A DNA stretch of 64,000 bases from Nymphaea colorata (taxonomy: Eukaryota; Streptophyta; Magnoliopsida; Nymphaeales; Nymphaeaceae), in NCBI RefSeq assembly GCF_008831285.2, contig NC_045142.1, forward strand, positions 8,162,713-8,226,712. Direction: 5' to 3'. The notes under the pieces are model-generated. The model was given only the letters and a program-made list of their open reading frames with translations. It was not told the DNA's origin and made no database searches. The number at the start of each line of letters is the position of its first letter. The first letter of the stretch is position 1. Positions 14,013-23,589 of this stretch are shown here, one piece after another. A program made the position numbers and the translations under genes.

Positions 14013-14289
14013 TGTTGAAACGGTTCTACAGGAGGCCCGTTATGGCAACACTATTCATGGTATTTCCATGATATTAAAAGTTCCTCAACATGGATTGCCA
14101 TTAATTTTTCTTTCCATGATTTCTTGCTTTGTAACTTTTGTACTCACTCACGTTAAATAGTGATTGTAAAGTGAAACAATGATATAGAGAAAATATACAA
14201 TACGAGCTCTCCCTTGCTTCTCGTGGATGTAGGCATACATGCCAAACCACGTATATTCTGTGTTTTCTCATTCCTCTTCCTAATATTTA
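14013..14289 (+). repeat. 5' LTR of nested copia element
   Basis: 277 bp, starting TGTTGAAACGG and ending TTTA directly before the primer-binding site. It matches 18,819-19,117 throughout but lacks about 22 bp (near 14,071) present in the 3' LTR. The end is TA in place of the usual CA. Confidence 0.93.
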
Positions 14290-14301
14290 TGGTATCAGAG
14301 C
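14290..14301 (+). promoter_or_regulatory. Primer-binding site for initiator tRNA-Met
   Basis: TGGTATCAGAGC starts one base after the 5' LTR. This is the standard minus-strand primer site of plant copia elements. Confidence 0.9.
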
Positions 14302-14507
14302 CAGGTTCCTATTGAAAGGGAGTATTCCATGTCGTCCACTGCTTAACAGCATTTGTTGTTTTCTAAAGGCTCCGTTGATCGGAGGTGTTGCCGGAAAAAC
14401 GGCATTTATTTCATTGCGGGAGGCTCAGCAGAAACCAGAGTATATCTCTGTGATCGATTTGGGGGAAGCCCCAATTTCTGGCGAAGGAGAATCTTTAACG
14501 CTGCTGG

Positions 14508-14880
14508 ACTGTTCTACTGTAAACAAAGACTGTGATTTCCAGCAATATTCAGACGGGGCACATTTCTTCTTGGAGGCTCCATTGGGGCTGATTTTTGGTG
14601 TGTCCTTTCCCCTTCATCTTGTCGATCTTCAGTCCAAATTTCAAGGCAAACAGAGGTCTGGTTGATTTTCTACAAATTTTTTATCATGAACGCCACCAGA
14701 GTACTATGTTCTACTATAACAGAGACTGTGATTTTCAGCAATATTCAGACGGGGCATATTTCTTCGTGGAGGCTCCATTGGGGCTGATTTTGGGGTGTCC
14801 CTTTTCCTTCATCTTGTCGACCTTCAGTCCAAATTTCAGGGCAAACGGAGGTCTGGGTGATTTTCTACAAATTTTTTAGT
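14508..14880 (+). repeat. 196-bp tandem duplication in the copia leader
   Basis: Two head-to-tail units between the primer site and gag share GACTGTGATTT, CAGCAATATTCAGACGGGGC and TGATTTTCTACAAATTTTTT. ACTGTGATTT begins at 14,529 and 14,725. The units differ at scattered bases. Confidence 0.88.
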
Positions 14881-15065
14881 GTCGCTATATCCTGAGTATC
14901 ACCAGAAGACTTCTATGAGACGCGCGACTGCAAATTCAGTAGGAAGCAGAGTTTTGTCCCTTCCATCTAATTCCAGGTTCGTGCGATATTGAAGGTTTCT
15001 CTCATCAGGTTATCATGGCAACTAGCTGTCGGTCACAAGGAGCAGGGGATTGGCCTCAGCAGTAG

Positions 15066-15590
15066 TTGTCGGACAGTGTCAATCCTACACTCAAAATCAC
15101 CATTGAATCCTTAAATGGGTTCAATTATATTAGCTGGACAAAATCTGCTAATCTTTTTCTAAGCGGAATGTCTAGACTCAGTCACGTCACCGGCAACAAA
15201 CCAAAGCCTGCTGAGAATGATCCGAAATTTGTTGAATGGGAATCAAACGACCACACTGTCATGTCGTGGCTCTTAAATTCCATGGAGAAAAAAATTGCTC
15301 GTGGATTCTTTTTTCTTGAAACTACCAAAGATGTGTGGGAGGCAGCTTGTGATCTCTACAGCCAGCAATACAATATCACTCGATGTTTTCAATTAGCGCA
15401 AGAAATCAGCAAGCTCAAACAAGGAGATATGACCTTCACAGAATATCTAGGACAACTTCGCACCTTATGAGATGAATGAGAATCCTATACCCCTGTAGCC
15501 GACACAAGGCAGCTCAAGCTTTTCACGATGATCAGAAAGATACTCTGGTGACCATGGAAAAGCTGACCCAATTTTTACAGAATTTTGTGA
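15066..15590 (+). pseudogene. copia gag remnant
   Basis: An open stretch of 134 codons begins at 15,066 and shows the copia Gag layout: NGFNYISWTKSANLFLSG near residue 17, VMSWLLNSMEKKI near 65, and TKDVWEAACDLYSQ near 86, followed by the LAQEISKLKQGDMTFTEYL helix. It stops at 15,468. The frame then drifts and the expected C-terminal half with its CCHC zinc knuckle is missing before the protease at about 15,600, so a deletion lies here. Gag proteins package element RNA in cytoplasmic particles; this one cannot. Confidence 0.82.
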
Positions 15591-15597
15591 GCTATCC

Positions 15598-16100
15598 TTG
15601 CCACTAACAAAAGTGGTGATGATGCAGGTACGTGCAACTTTTTTGTCTTGTTTAGACGAGAAAACTTGGATAATAGATTCTAGTGCATCAGACAATATGG
15701 CTGGTTCCAAAAAAATTTTAACCAACATTGAAGGTGTCTCTTATATGAAACCTATTTCTATAGCTAATGAGGGCAAGGTTAGCATCACATGAAAGAGAGT
15801 TACACAATTTTTTGAGAAGAAGGGTCATATTGATGTTTTATATATGCCTCATTTGGCTTCCAATCTCATGTTTGTCAGTAAGATAACCAAGACTTACAAC
15901 TGTAATGTTTTTTTGCCCTCAAAGGTTGTGTTTCAGGATCAGATCACTGGGAAGACGATTGGTGAAGGGGACGAATTTCGCAGTCTCTATTACTTGAATG
16001 GCAGAAATAAGGCACTTGCTACCACTACAAACAAGACTGAAGGAGAAAAATAGCATTTGAGGTTGGGGCATCCATCAACACAGGCTTCTACCGGATATTT
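15598..16100 (+). pseudogene. copia protease and GAG-pre-integrase remnant
   Basis: WIIDSSASDNM (near 15,669) is the aspartic protease box, with the Gly of DSGA changed to Ser. MPHLASNLMFVSKI (from 15,846) follows in the same order as in other copia elements, after one stop at 15,790. HLRLGHPST (16,054-16,080) is the start of the pre-integrase zinc-binding region. Copia sequence on this strand then ends abruptly where the inverted segment starts. Confidence 0.82.
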
Positions 16101-16790
16101 AACCATACTGCTCATAGCAAAATCTTTGTATCGTTTGGGCTATTGGCGAAGTCTTTCCGAGCGCCGAAGAATGTTCTCTTGATGTCTCTTAGTTGCAGTA
16201 ACTTGCCGGGAATGATGTTGTCGAATCCTTTCCGATCGCCGCAGGGTATTTTTTGGTTGTGTTTCAGTTGCAGTGATTTGTCGTGAGTCACTATCAACTC
16301 TTTCAATGATAGGAGTGGTATCTTCATTATTTTGTACTTGAATAGAAACTTTACCATTCTCAACGTGAGACATAGGAAAAACAATAGGAAGAGGGAGATG
16401 CTGAAATTTTGAGTTTATTTTCTCCCTTTGAGGATGAACTCAAGTCTCCCCCTGAGGTCGATTTTCAAAATATGCTTGCGACTCATCAAATTTAACATCA
16501 CGAGATATATACATTTTCCTTGAAGCCACATCAAAGCATCTATACCCTTTCTTGGTAGGAAATATCTGAGAAACACACATTTTATGGCACGAGGCTGTAA
16601 CTTGTTTCGATGTTTTGGAGATTTCCAAACATAAACAATGCATCCAAACTTTCTAACATGATCAATAGTGTGTTTCATTCCTTTAAGAACTTCAATGAGG
16701 GATCTATTTTCAAGATAGCGTCTTTGTTGCCTATTTATAATATAGTTGGCTGCTTTCCCTCAAACTCAGACAGCCTTTTTCATGCAATTA
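16100..16790 (-). pseudogene. Inverted segment: integrase tail and pre-RT spacer of the copia element
   Basis: Inside a plus-strand element, this stretch encodes copia protein only on the minus strand. Reading down from 16,790: GKAANYIINR (end of the integrase core), HVRKFGCIVYVW, KGYRCFDVASRKMYISRDV near 16,530, then RRSERIRQ and RRSERLRQ typical of the spacer before RT. The plus strand picks up again at 16,791 with the start of RT. The segment is where it belongs in the element but flipped. The integrase catalytic core between HPST and GKAANY is absent. Confidence 0.85.
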
Positions 16791-18135
16791 AACGAAGCCT
16801 CTGAACCAGGGACATTTGAAGATGTTGTTCAAGATCCTTGTTAGAAAAACGCCATAAGAGAAGAACTAGATGCTCTAACAAAAAATGACACATGGTAACT
16901 TGTCTCTCTTCCTCCAGGTAAAAAACATGGTAGTTGCAAATGGGATTTTAAACCGAAATTTCATAGTGATGAAACTCTTGAAAGACATAAAGCTCGTCTT
17001 GTTGCTCGCGGCTTCTCTCAAACAGAAGGGATTGACTATACAAAAACATTTGCTCCAGTGGCAAAGATGACAACTCTTTGTACCCTTATATCTATTGCCT
17101 GCAATCATGAGTGGGATTTATTTCAGTTTGATGTAAAGAATGCTTTTCTTCAGGGTGATTTACAGGAAGAAGTCTACATGAAAATTCCTCAAGGCCTCAA
17201 TTATGAAAACCAGAAAAATCTTGTTTGTAATTTGAAGAAGTCGATCTATGGACTTAAACAATCCCTGTGAGCTTGGTACTCAAGGCTCAGTTCTGCCTTG
17301 ATCGATTTTGGGTACAAACGCAGTGTTTCAGACAACTCTTTATTCATTCATCATTACTAAAATAAATTTTTTTTTGTTCTTGTTTATGTGGGTGATATTG
17401 TCATCACAAGCGATTCCAAGAATATAGTTGAGAAGACAAAATGATATCTCCATCAATAGTTCGAGATAAAAGATGTTGGAAGATTGAAATACTTCCTAGG
17501 AATAGAGGTAAGTCACTCCAAGAAAGGTTTATATTTATTCCAACGAAAATATGCTCTTGATCTATTGAAGGAAATAAGGAAACCTAGAGTGAAGGCAGCA
17601 GTCACACCAATAGAGGTAAATTACAAACTTCACAAGATAGATCGTGAAGAACCAGTACAAGATGCAAAACAATATCAACATATTGTTGGAAAATTGATAT
17701 ATTTGACTTTTACAAGGCCTAACATTACCTATGCATTTAGTGAAGTTAGCAAATATATGCATGCCCCCCAATGAGCTCATTTCTCTGCTATTGATAGAAT
17801 TTTAAGGTACTTAAAAGAAGCTCCAGGACGTGGTATTTGGATGAAGCAAAATGGAAATATCGATATAGAAGGTTTCTCATATGCAGACTGGGCTGGAAGT
17901 GTATCAGAAAGAAAGTCAACTACATAGTTTTGTGTTATGGTTGGGGACAATTTGGTCTCATGGAAGAGTAAAAAATAGAAAGTGATTTCAAGATCCTGCG
18001 CCGAGGCTGAATATAGAGCAATGACAAACACTAAATGTGAATTCATTTGGCTCAAAGCGATGCTAAAAGAAATAGGCTTTGAACAACCTGTCCTATGAAG
18101 TTGTCATGTGATAATTAAGCTGCAATACATATAGC
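16791..18135 (+). pseudogene. copia reverse transcriptase and RNase H remnant
   Basis: RT motifs in order: KARLVARGFSQTEGIDYTKT near 17,010, FDVKNAFLQGDLQEEVY near 17,128, KSIYGLKQSL near 17,240, YVGDIVIT near 17,384 (the catalytic YVDD with Asp changed to Gly), GRLKYFLGIEV near 17,476, and GKLIYLTFTRPNI near 17,690. RNase H follows: YADWAGS near 17,880, VSWKSKK near 17,957 and AEAEYRAM near 18,004. Several in-frame stops and frame changes interrupt it. Inactive. Confidence 0.88.
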
Positions 18136-18831
18136 CGCAAACTCAGTCTTTCATGAAAGGACAAAACATATTGAAATTGATTGTCACTTTATACGCGACA
18201 AGGTTCAAAACAAAGAAATCATCACTCCTTTTGTCAGAAGTGAAGTGAGGAGCAATATGTTGATATCTTCACCAAAGCAGTTATGAGAGAAAAACTTAGA
18301 AGCACTATGATCAAGTTGGGAGTCGTTAACATACACTCCCAACTTGAGGGGGGAGTATTGAAACGGTTCCCGCAAACTCAGTCTTTCATGAAAGGACAAA
18401 GCATATTGAAATTGATTGTCACTTTATACGCGACAAGGTTCAAAACAAAGAAATCATCACTCCTTTTGTCAGAAGTGAAGTGAGGAGCAATATGTTGATA
18501 TCTTCACCAAAGCAGTTATGAGAGAAAAACTTAGAAGCACTATGATCAAGTTGGGAGTCGTTAACATACACTCCCAACTTGAGGGGGAGTATTGAAACGG
18601 TTCCCGCAAACTCAGTCTTTCATGAAAGGACAAAGCATATTGAAATTGATAGTTACTTTATACGCGACAAGGTTCAAAACAAAGAAATCATCACTCCTTT
18701 TGTCAGAAGTGAGGAGCAATATGCTGATATCTTCACCAAAGCAGTTATGAGAGAAAAACTTAGAAGCACTATGATCAAGTTGGGAGTCGCTAACATACAC
18801 TCCCAACTTGAGGGGGAGTGTTGAAACGGTT
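18136..18831 (+). repeat. Three tandem copies of the copia 3' end, running into the LTR
   Basis: Three units of about 234-235 bp begin at CGCAAACTCAGTCTTTCATG near 18,136, 18,371 and 18,605. Each holds the RNase H tail, the polypurine tract and the first 14 or so bases of the LTR (TATTGAAACGGTTC in units 1 and 2, TGTTGAAACGGTTC in unit 3). Units 1 and 2 share a 6-bp insertion (GAAGTG) that breaks the frame; unit 3 lacks it and still reads SEEQYADIFTKAV. Confidence 0.9.
18810..18818 (+). promoter_or_regulatory. Polypurine tract of nested copia element
   Basis: GAGGGGGAG directly precedes the 3' LTR and is where plus-strand priming starts. Two further copies sit in the tandem units upstream (about 18,346-18,355 and 18,581-18,589). 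Confidence 0.88.
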
Positions 18832-19117
18832 CTACAAGAGGCTCGTTATGACAACGCCTATTCATGGTATTTCCATGATTAGTTGGATGGTGTTACCTAT
18901 TTTAAAAGTTGCCCACCATGGATTGCCGTTAATTTTTCTTTCCATGATTTCTTGCTTTGTAACTGTTGTATTCACTCACATTCAATAGTGACTGTAGAGT
19001 GAAACAATGATATAAAGAAAATATACAATACGAGCTCTCCCTTGCTTCTTGTGGACATAGGCATACATGCCGAACCATGTATATTCTGTGTTTTCTCATT
19101 CCTCTCCCTAATCTTTA
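18819..19117 (+). repeat. 3' LTR of nested copia element
   Basis: 299 bp, starting TGTTGAAACGG straight after the polypurine tract and ending CTTTA directly before the AGATC target duplicate. Confidence 0.93.
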
Positions 19118-19122
19118 AGATC
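19118..19122 (+). other. Target site duplication, right (AGATC)
   Basis: Second copy of AGATC. Keeping only one copy restores the GD-P-L reading of the LINE RT. Confidence 0.9.
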
Positions 19123-19275
19123 CATTGACCCCTCTTCTATGCACTGTAGTAGTGGAAATTTTATTTCAAAGATTGAATTGATGGGAAGATTATGATCGCA
19201 AAAAGCTAACCTTCTTTCATTTACTCTATGGGCATTTATTATGCAAATGATGCAATGTTTTTTTTTTCATACCAG
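19118..19275 (+). pseudogene. L1-type LINE ORF2 remnant, 3' continuation
   Basis: Directly after the copia 3' LTR the frame reads DPLTPLLCTVVVEIL, continuing the GIRQGDP box cut at 14,012. YANDAM follows at 19,240-19,257, the catalytic YADD box with one Asp changed to Asn. Similarity fades after about 19,275, so the 3' end of the LINE is lost or too decayed to read. Confidence 0.8.
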
Positions 19276-19379
19276 CTAAGACAAACTCCATAAATCCTGC
19301 AAATTCAATTTCGGTTGATTTCTGCATTGGTGAATATGCTTACCGCACAGAAGGAAATATTAAGAGAAAATTTTAAGTA

Positions 19380-20545
19380 TCCACCAATTTGCAAGGCGAC
19401 AGTTGAGGAGACAAATCTATCTCCTCGTTGTAAAAGCATAACATAAATATTTAATGCATTCCCCTCTAAGTGGTGATTAAGTTGAATAGAGAGACTGTGG
19501 ATGTAGAAGCGTTTCTCCTCTGAACAAAATTAATATTGTGCTTTAGTTCTTTACCCGTCACTTTCTGTGGTTTTGGTCAATACTTGAATTTTTTACGGTA
19601 TCAAAGCTATTCGGAAATCCTGGTGGACGTCGCCTTGTGATCTCCAGTTCATGGTGTGGTTGCATGGTTCATGTCAATGTCATCAGTAACTCAGCCTTGC
19701 TCCACATATATGATTCGACATCCATTGGTGGTCAGCTAAGTTCTCAACTTGCTCTCCCTGCTCCTTCAAACCTTCAGCAGTTTTTAAGTGTACGTGAAAT
19801 TCAATTCAAAATCTTTGCTATGGTAGTCACAATTAACTCCCCTGTTATTGTCATATGACTTAATGGAGCCAGTGGATGTGTCCAAATAGCCCTCCACGAT
19901 TTATTGGAGAAAAAGAGAATAAAGAGATTAATTGGATTCATCAGGATCAACTCCTCATGAGTTGGATTATATCCTCCTCATGTGTTGTTGGGCTCAATTC
20001 GTCGTATGATGTATGGAAGGTATTCAACTAGACATACGCGCACGTTCAAGGTCCTATGTAATGCAACTGAAAAGAGCAATTAGATGGTAATTTCTTAAAA
20101 ACAAAATGATCATCAGCAAGTGCCCCTTAAATATTTAAAATTTTATAAATGGTACCCCTTAACCAGAATTTTCTGCCCCTGCCCCTGAATATTCCCAAAA
20201 TCTCTTGATGATCAATAAGCATTGTCAATTGGGTGTCCAATGACTCGTTGTTCTACTACTACTACTCAAATTTGCACTTCCTTTGTTAGCAATTATATTG
20301 CTTGAGCCTTGAAGTGCAATAAGCAACTATAGTCGCTTAGAAGCTAAAAAATTATGCGATGGCCCCTACTGCTGCTGAACCTCCAGGTATATATATTATT
20401 TTTTAGGCTCTATGATCTTGAACCACTTTCTCACACTCCAATTCTTTATTGTGACAATCTAAGGGTGTCGCACATGACTACTAATCTGTTTGTCACCAGA
20501 AATCTAAACACATTGAGGCTGATTTTCATGTTGCATATTCCAAAA
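19380..20545 (+). pseudogene. Shredded second copia relic (PBS, gag and RNase H fragments)
   Basis: GGTATCAAAGC at 19,597-19,607 resembles a copia primer site, so 19,380-19,594 may be LTR. At 19,860-20,095 several frames together read copia Gag: a WIHQDQLLMSWI-like block, LNSSYDVWK and TYAR. At 20,335-20,545 comes RNase H: APTAAE, then HTPILYCDNLRVSHMT, then a decayed TKHIE-type region. Protease, integrase and RT are missing, so an internal deletion removed most of pol. It lies just past the LINE remnant and its right end is 240 bp from the LBD copy 1 stop codon. Confidence 0.7.
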
Positions 20546-20787
20546 CTTGATTTGCACAGTGAATTCCCGTTGGCATCCAACATGAAACCATCCCATAAAG
20601 TGATCGGTCAAAACAAATACAAAACGTAAATTCATGATTTGCACAATAAAAAGAAAAGCAATCAAATAGATCAAGATCTCACTCTCTTTAAGAAAAACAA
20701 GATAAAAATAAACTGTTCCTGAATTTTAGTCGAACTAACTCGGACTGTAAAATGCTTTCATATGAGGGAAAACATTGAAGGTCTAGA

Positions 20788-21653
20788 TCATGTCCAAAGG
20801 ATATCAAAGAGGGAACCAATACTAGCATCAGCGAAATTTCCCTGCTGGAGGTAGGGTTGGCAAGCTATGTCATTGGATGCTACAAACATCTCGGTTGGTT
20901 GGAACGTGGGTTCTTTCGACTCTGTCTTCTGCATGCACAACAGAGCTGCCAAATGCGCTTGCTGGTTCCGCATGTTGTGGATCTTAGCTTTCGCCGCAGC
21001 CAACTGCGATTGTAGCTCGCTCAGTTGCTTCTGCAACTGAAAGATCGTCCCAGCACAACCATATACACGATTACTGCTTCGGGCATTTGCTTCATAAACC
21101 AAGCTGCTCGCTGCATCTGCTCTCTGCGACTGCGGAACTTCCTGAACAAAACACCAAACATTAATTCAACATAGTTAAAAAGAAGATCTGGGCCTGATTC
21201 CTTAAAATTCGATACTTTGAATTGTGAAGAGATATTCACCAAAAGTATGTTGAGATTTCACAAATTCACATACACTCAAGCCAAAATTAATCGGAATTTG
21301 TTGTGTTAGATTGTAAGGCTTTAGTTTACTATATTCGAATCCAGTGCTTGCTTACTGAAAGTATGGTGGTCTAACATGTTTCATGCAGCCAAAAGAAGTA
21401 GAAGAGGAGGGCGAACTATTGAAATACCCACCTGGAGGAGCTTGACGATATTGCTAGCACCAAAGACCCGATGAGCCGTAATGAACTTTTGGGGTTCTGA
21501 CGGGGGAAAGTAGGGTGCCAAGGCGCACTGTTTGGAACAACGACGCCGAAGGACCTTGCAAGCGGCACAGGGAGAGGCAATGGGTAGTGGCTTTGGGGAA
21601 GACGGTGAAGAAGAGGAAGGAAATGTATTAAATGGATGATCAGCCGATTGCAT
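20788..21653 (-). CDS. LOB-domain (LBD) transcription factor, class I, copy 1; two exons
   Basis: Two exons: 21653-21432 (74 codons) and 21141-20788 (117 codons plus TGA), joined across a 290-bp GT-AG intron (21431-21142) in phase 0, giving 191 residues. The start is the ATG at 21653; upstream in-frame sequence lacks family similarity. Visible: the CX2CX6CX3C zinc-finger-like block (Cys29, 32, 39, 43), the GAS block (FGASNIVKLL) ending at the exon junction, and in exon 2 the LX6LX3LX6 zipper-like spacing (LQKQLSELQSQL, last position Ile). These mark class I LBD proteins, nuclear DNA-binding regulators of plant organ boundaries and lateral organs. The sequence is nearest in style to the LBD1/LBD11 group. 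Odd: the usual DP before VYGCAG is NR here. It is a paralogue of the gene at 51748-52926. Gene identity is secure; subgroup and activity are inferred. Confidence 0.92.
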
Positions 21654-21747
21654 CTTCTCACAGGCAAAGGAAGGGAGCTCTTTGGGTTTTGGTAGGAGAA
21701 GAGAAAGGAAAGCTGGGGTTGCCACGATGAAGTCCAAACTCAAAGAA

Positions 21748-21756
21748 TTTATATAG
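21748..21756 (-). promoter_or_regulatory. TATA box of LBD copy 1
   Basis: The minus strand reads CTATATAAA about 95 bp upstream of the ATG at 21653. A GGAA microsatellite (21792-21813) lies just upstream. Position and sequence fit a plant TATA box; use is inferred. Confidence 0.6.
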
Positions 21757-22084
21757 GGCCGGCTAAGGGTAGAACCATCACGTGTGGTAACCGAAGGAAG
21801 GAAGGAAGGAAGGAGAGAGTTTTTGAAAGTCTTAACGCCACCCCCCATCAGATGATCTACTCAACGTTTAAAACCCAGCTATGTCGGCAGGGTTGTTTAC
21901 GGGCCAGCTTCTTTGATTCTCAACTTTCGCGGCAATCGCCTTATTTAAGAAAATAATTTTTTTTCTCGAATTTATCCGTGTGTATATATATATATAGAAA
22001 CTTATTTCCTTACAAAATGTTATCTGAACCATCATTGTGGATGACCAAGATGAATAAAAGGCAAATAACAAAGAAAAGATGGAG

Positions 22085-22505
22085 GATCAGGTAAACGCCC
22101 GACCCTGCCGTCGGCAGGGAGAAAGTTTCCACTGGCAGCCGATCCTCCACTCACAGGCAGGCAGCCGCCACCCCTGCTGGTGAGTGCAGTGGCAGTGGGG
22201 GAGGCGACTGCCTCCTCCTCTCTAAAGAAAGCCTCGAGGCGTGAAGGCTGCCGGTGGCCCCTCCATGTGAAAGCACGACAAGGACATGTCTGGCCTCCTC
22301 CGTCGTGTTTTGAGGAGGGTCCACCGGCAGCTTCCCCGCCACCCCCTCTTTCCGCTGGCGGGTAACTGCGGCCTTGCCGCCCAGGCCGAAGGCAGCCCCT
22401 CCTCCTCAAAACAAGAATGCGTATATCTGCGAGAGAGAAATACTGAAATAGGGGCACGGCCGAAAGAAATTTCAGCCACCAGATCTTTAGACGGGCGGCT
22501 GAGAT
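22085..22505. other. GC-rich island upstream of LBD copy 1
   Basis: About 420 bp that are much richer in G+C than the surrounding DNA, with open frames on both strands. The longest is on the minus strand (22,032-22,562, 176 codons, Gly/Arg/Pro-rich). A small palindrome (CTGCCGTCGGCAG) lies near 22,107. No family is recognised. It could be a captured gene fragment, a GC-rich MITE or a decayed exon. Confidence 0.45.
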
Positions 22506-22793
22506 AAGCAGACACAAATGCTCGGCTGAATATACATGTTGTTCTTTTGTATGTACTTTCATGGGTTATTTTAATAATAACAAAAAATACCTATGATTAA
22601 TATAAAAAAAACTTTTTGTAAAAACAAAAAAAAATTGCAAAAACAAGATTTGAAATTGCTGAAGTTAATGACCTGACCTGATTCAGGTCAGAGCAAAGCC
22701 CTCTTATGAAGTCCATATATATATATTGTTATAGTCAATATACTCTTTTAAACAAAAAAAAAAACGTTTTCGTTTTTTGTCTTCCTCGTATCG

Positions 22794-23095
22794 TTATTTC
22801 ATTATCTCATAAATATTTAATTATCTTATAAATATTATTTGATACTTATGTTTAAAATTACCTCGTACATCTATCTATTTTCTCATAAACATTATCTCAT
22901 ATTTATGTTTAGCATTACCTCATACATCGGTCTATCATTTCATTATCTCATAAATATTTTGTTATCTCATAAACATCATCTCATAATTATATGTATCGTT
23001 ATGTCATACATTCATCCGTCCATTATTTCATTATCTCATAAATCTTTTGTTATATCTTAAACATTATCTCATACTTATTTGTTATCTTATGGATA
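22794..23095. repeat. Satellite-like imperfect array of CATTATCTCATAAAT units
   Basis: Degenerate units of 66-88 bp built from TTTCATTATCTCATAAATATT and ATTATCTCATA words. CATTATCTCATA starts at 22,800, 22,941 and 23,029. The same core word is found in both orientations at 34,931-35,155. Confidence 0.75.
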
Positions 23096-23534
23096 TGCAG
23101 ATGCAATGTTTGGACATAAAAATAAATGTGCATAATATTAGTAGGGTTCACATTCGATATACATTTGTTACATAGATCAGAGCAGTGTATAGAACTCAAT
23201 CTCTTCCGTCAGATGGCACTCTACAATATGATAGAGCCTTAGTGGGGGGGGGGAAGGGAGTTCGGGGCAAAGATGGAGACTAAATAAATAAATAAAATGG
23301 ACAGCTTTAGGGCCATCCGTCAATCAAAAATTAATGGATTTGGTGTTCACTAATTTGGTGTTTATCTGCGTCCCAATAGAACTCCACGCTGGGGGTCCTG
23401 ATGCGCTCAGTTGAGGAAGGGATGAAGAGACTCGGAGAGAGAAAAGCATACTAAAAAATAAATAAATAAATAAAATGTACAACACTATAGCCGTCCGATC
23501 AATCTCATTTCATGGGCAAAAAATTATCGTTAAC

Positions 23535-23540
<6 letters not shown>

Positions 23541-23587
<47 letters not shown>
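23541..23587. repeat. (TA)n microsatellite
   Basis: About 23 uninterrupted TA units. Confidence 0.95.

Positions 23588-23589
<2 letters not shown>

Larger units (their letters stand above)
14013..19117 (+). mobile_element. Complete but dead Ty1-copia retrotransposon nested in the LINE
   Basis: A 5,105-bp element with two LTRs, a primer-binding site, gag, protease, RT and RNase H remnants, and a polypurine tract. It is flanked by AGATC on both sides (14,008-14,012 and 19,118-19,122), and removing it rejoins the LINE RT box. Both ends are therefore fixed to the base. All reading frames are interrupted. Most of the integrase is missing, a segment is inverted in place (about 16,100-16,790), and the 3' end is triplicated. 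It cannot move itself. LTR divergence (scattered substitutions and a 22-bp indel) says the insertion is old. Confidence 0.93.

Noticed and set aside
15465-15728. 87-codon minus-strand open frame over the copia gag/protease junction
   Set aside because: It is antisense to recognisable copia coding sequence and has no motif of its own.
22032-22562. 176-codon minus-strand open frame in the GC-rich island
   Set aside because: Several frames are open at once because stop codons are rare in GC-rich DNA. No motif is recognised, so it was kept only as an island and not called a gene.
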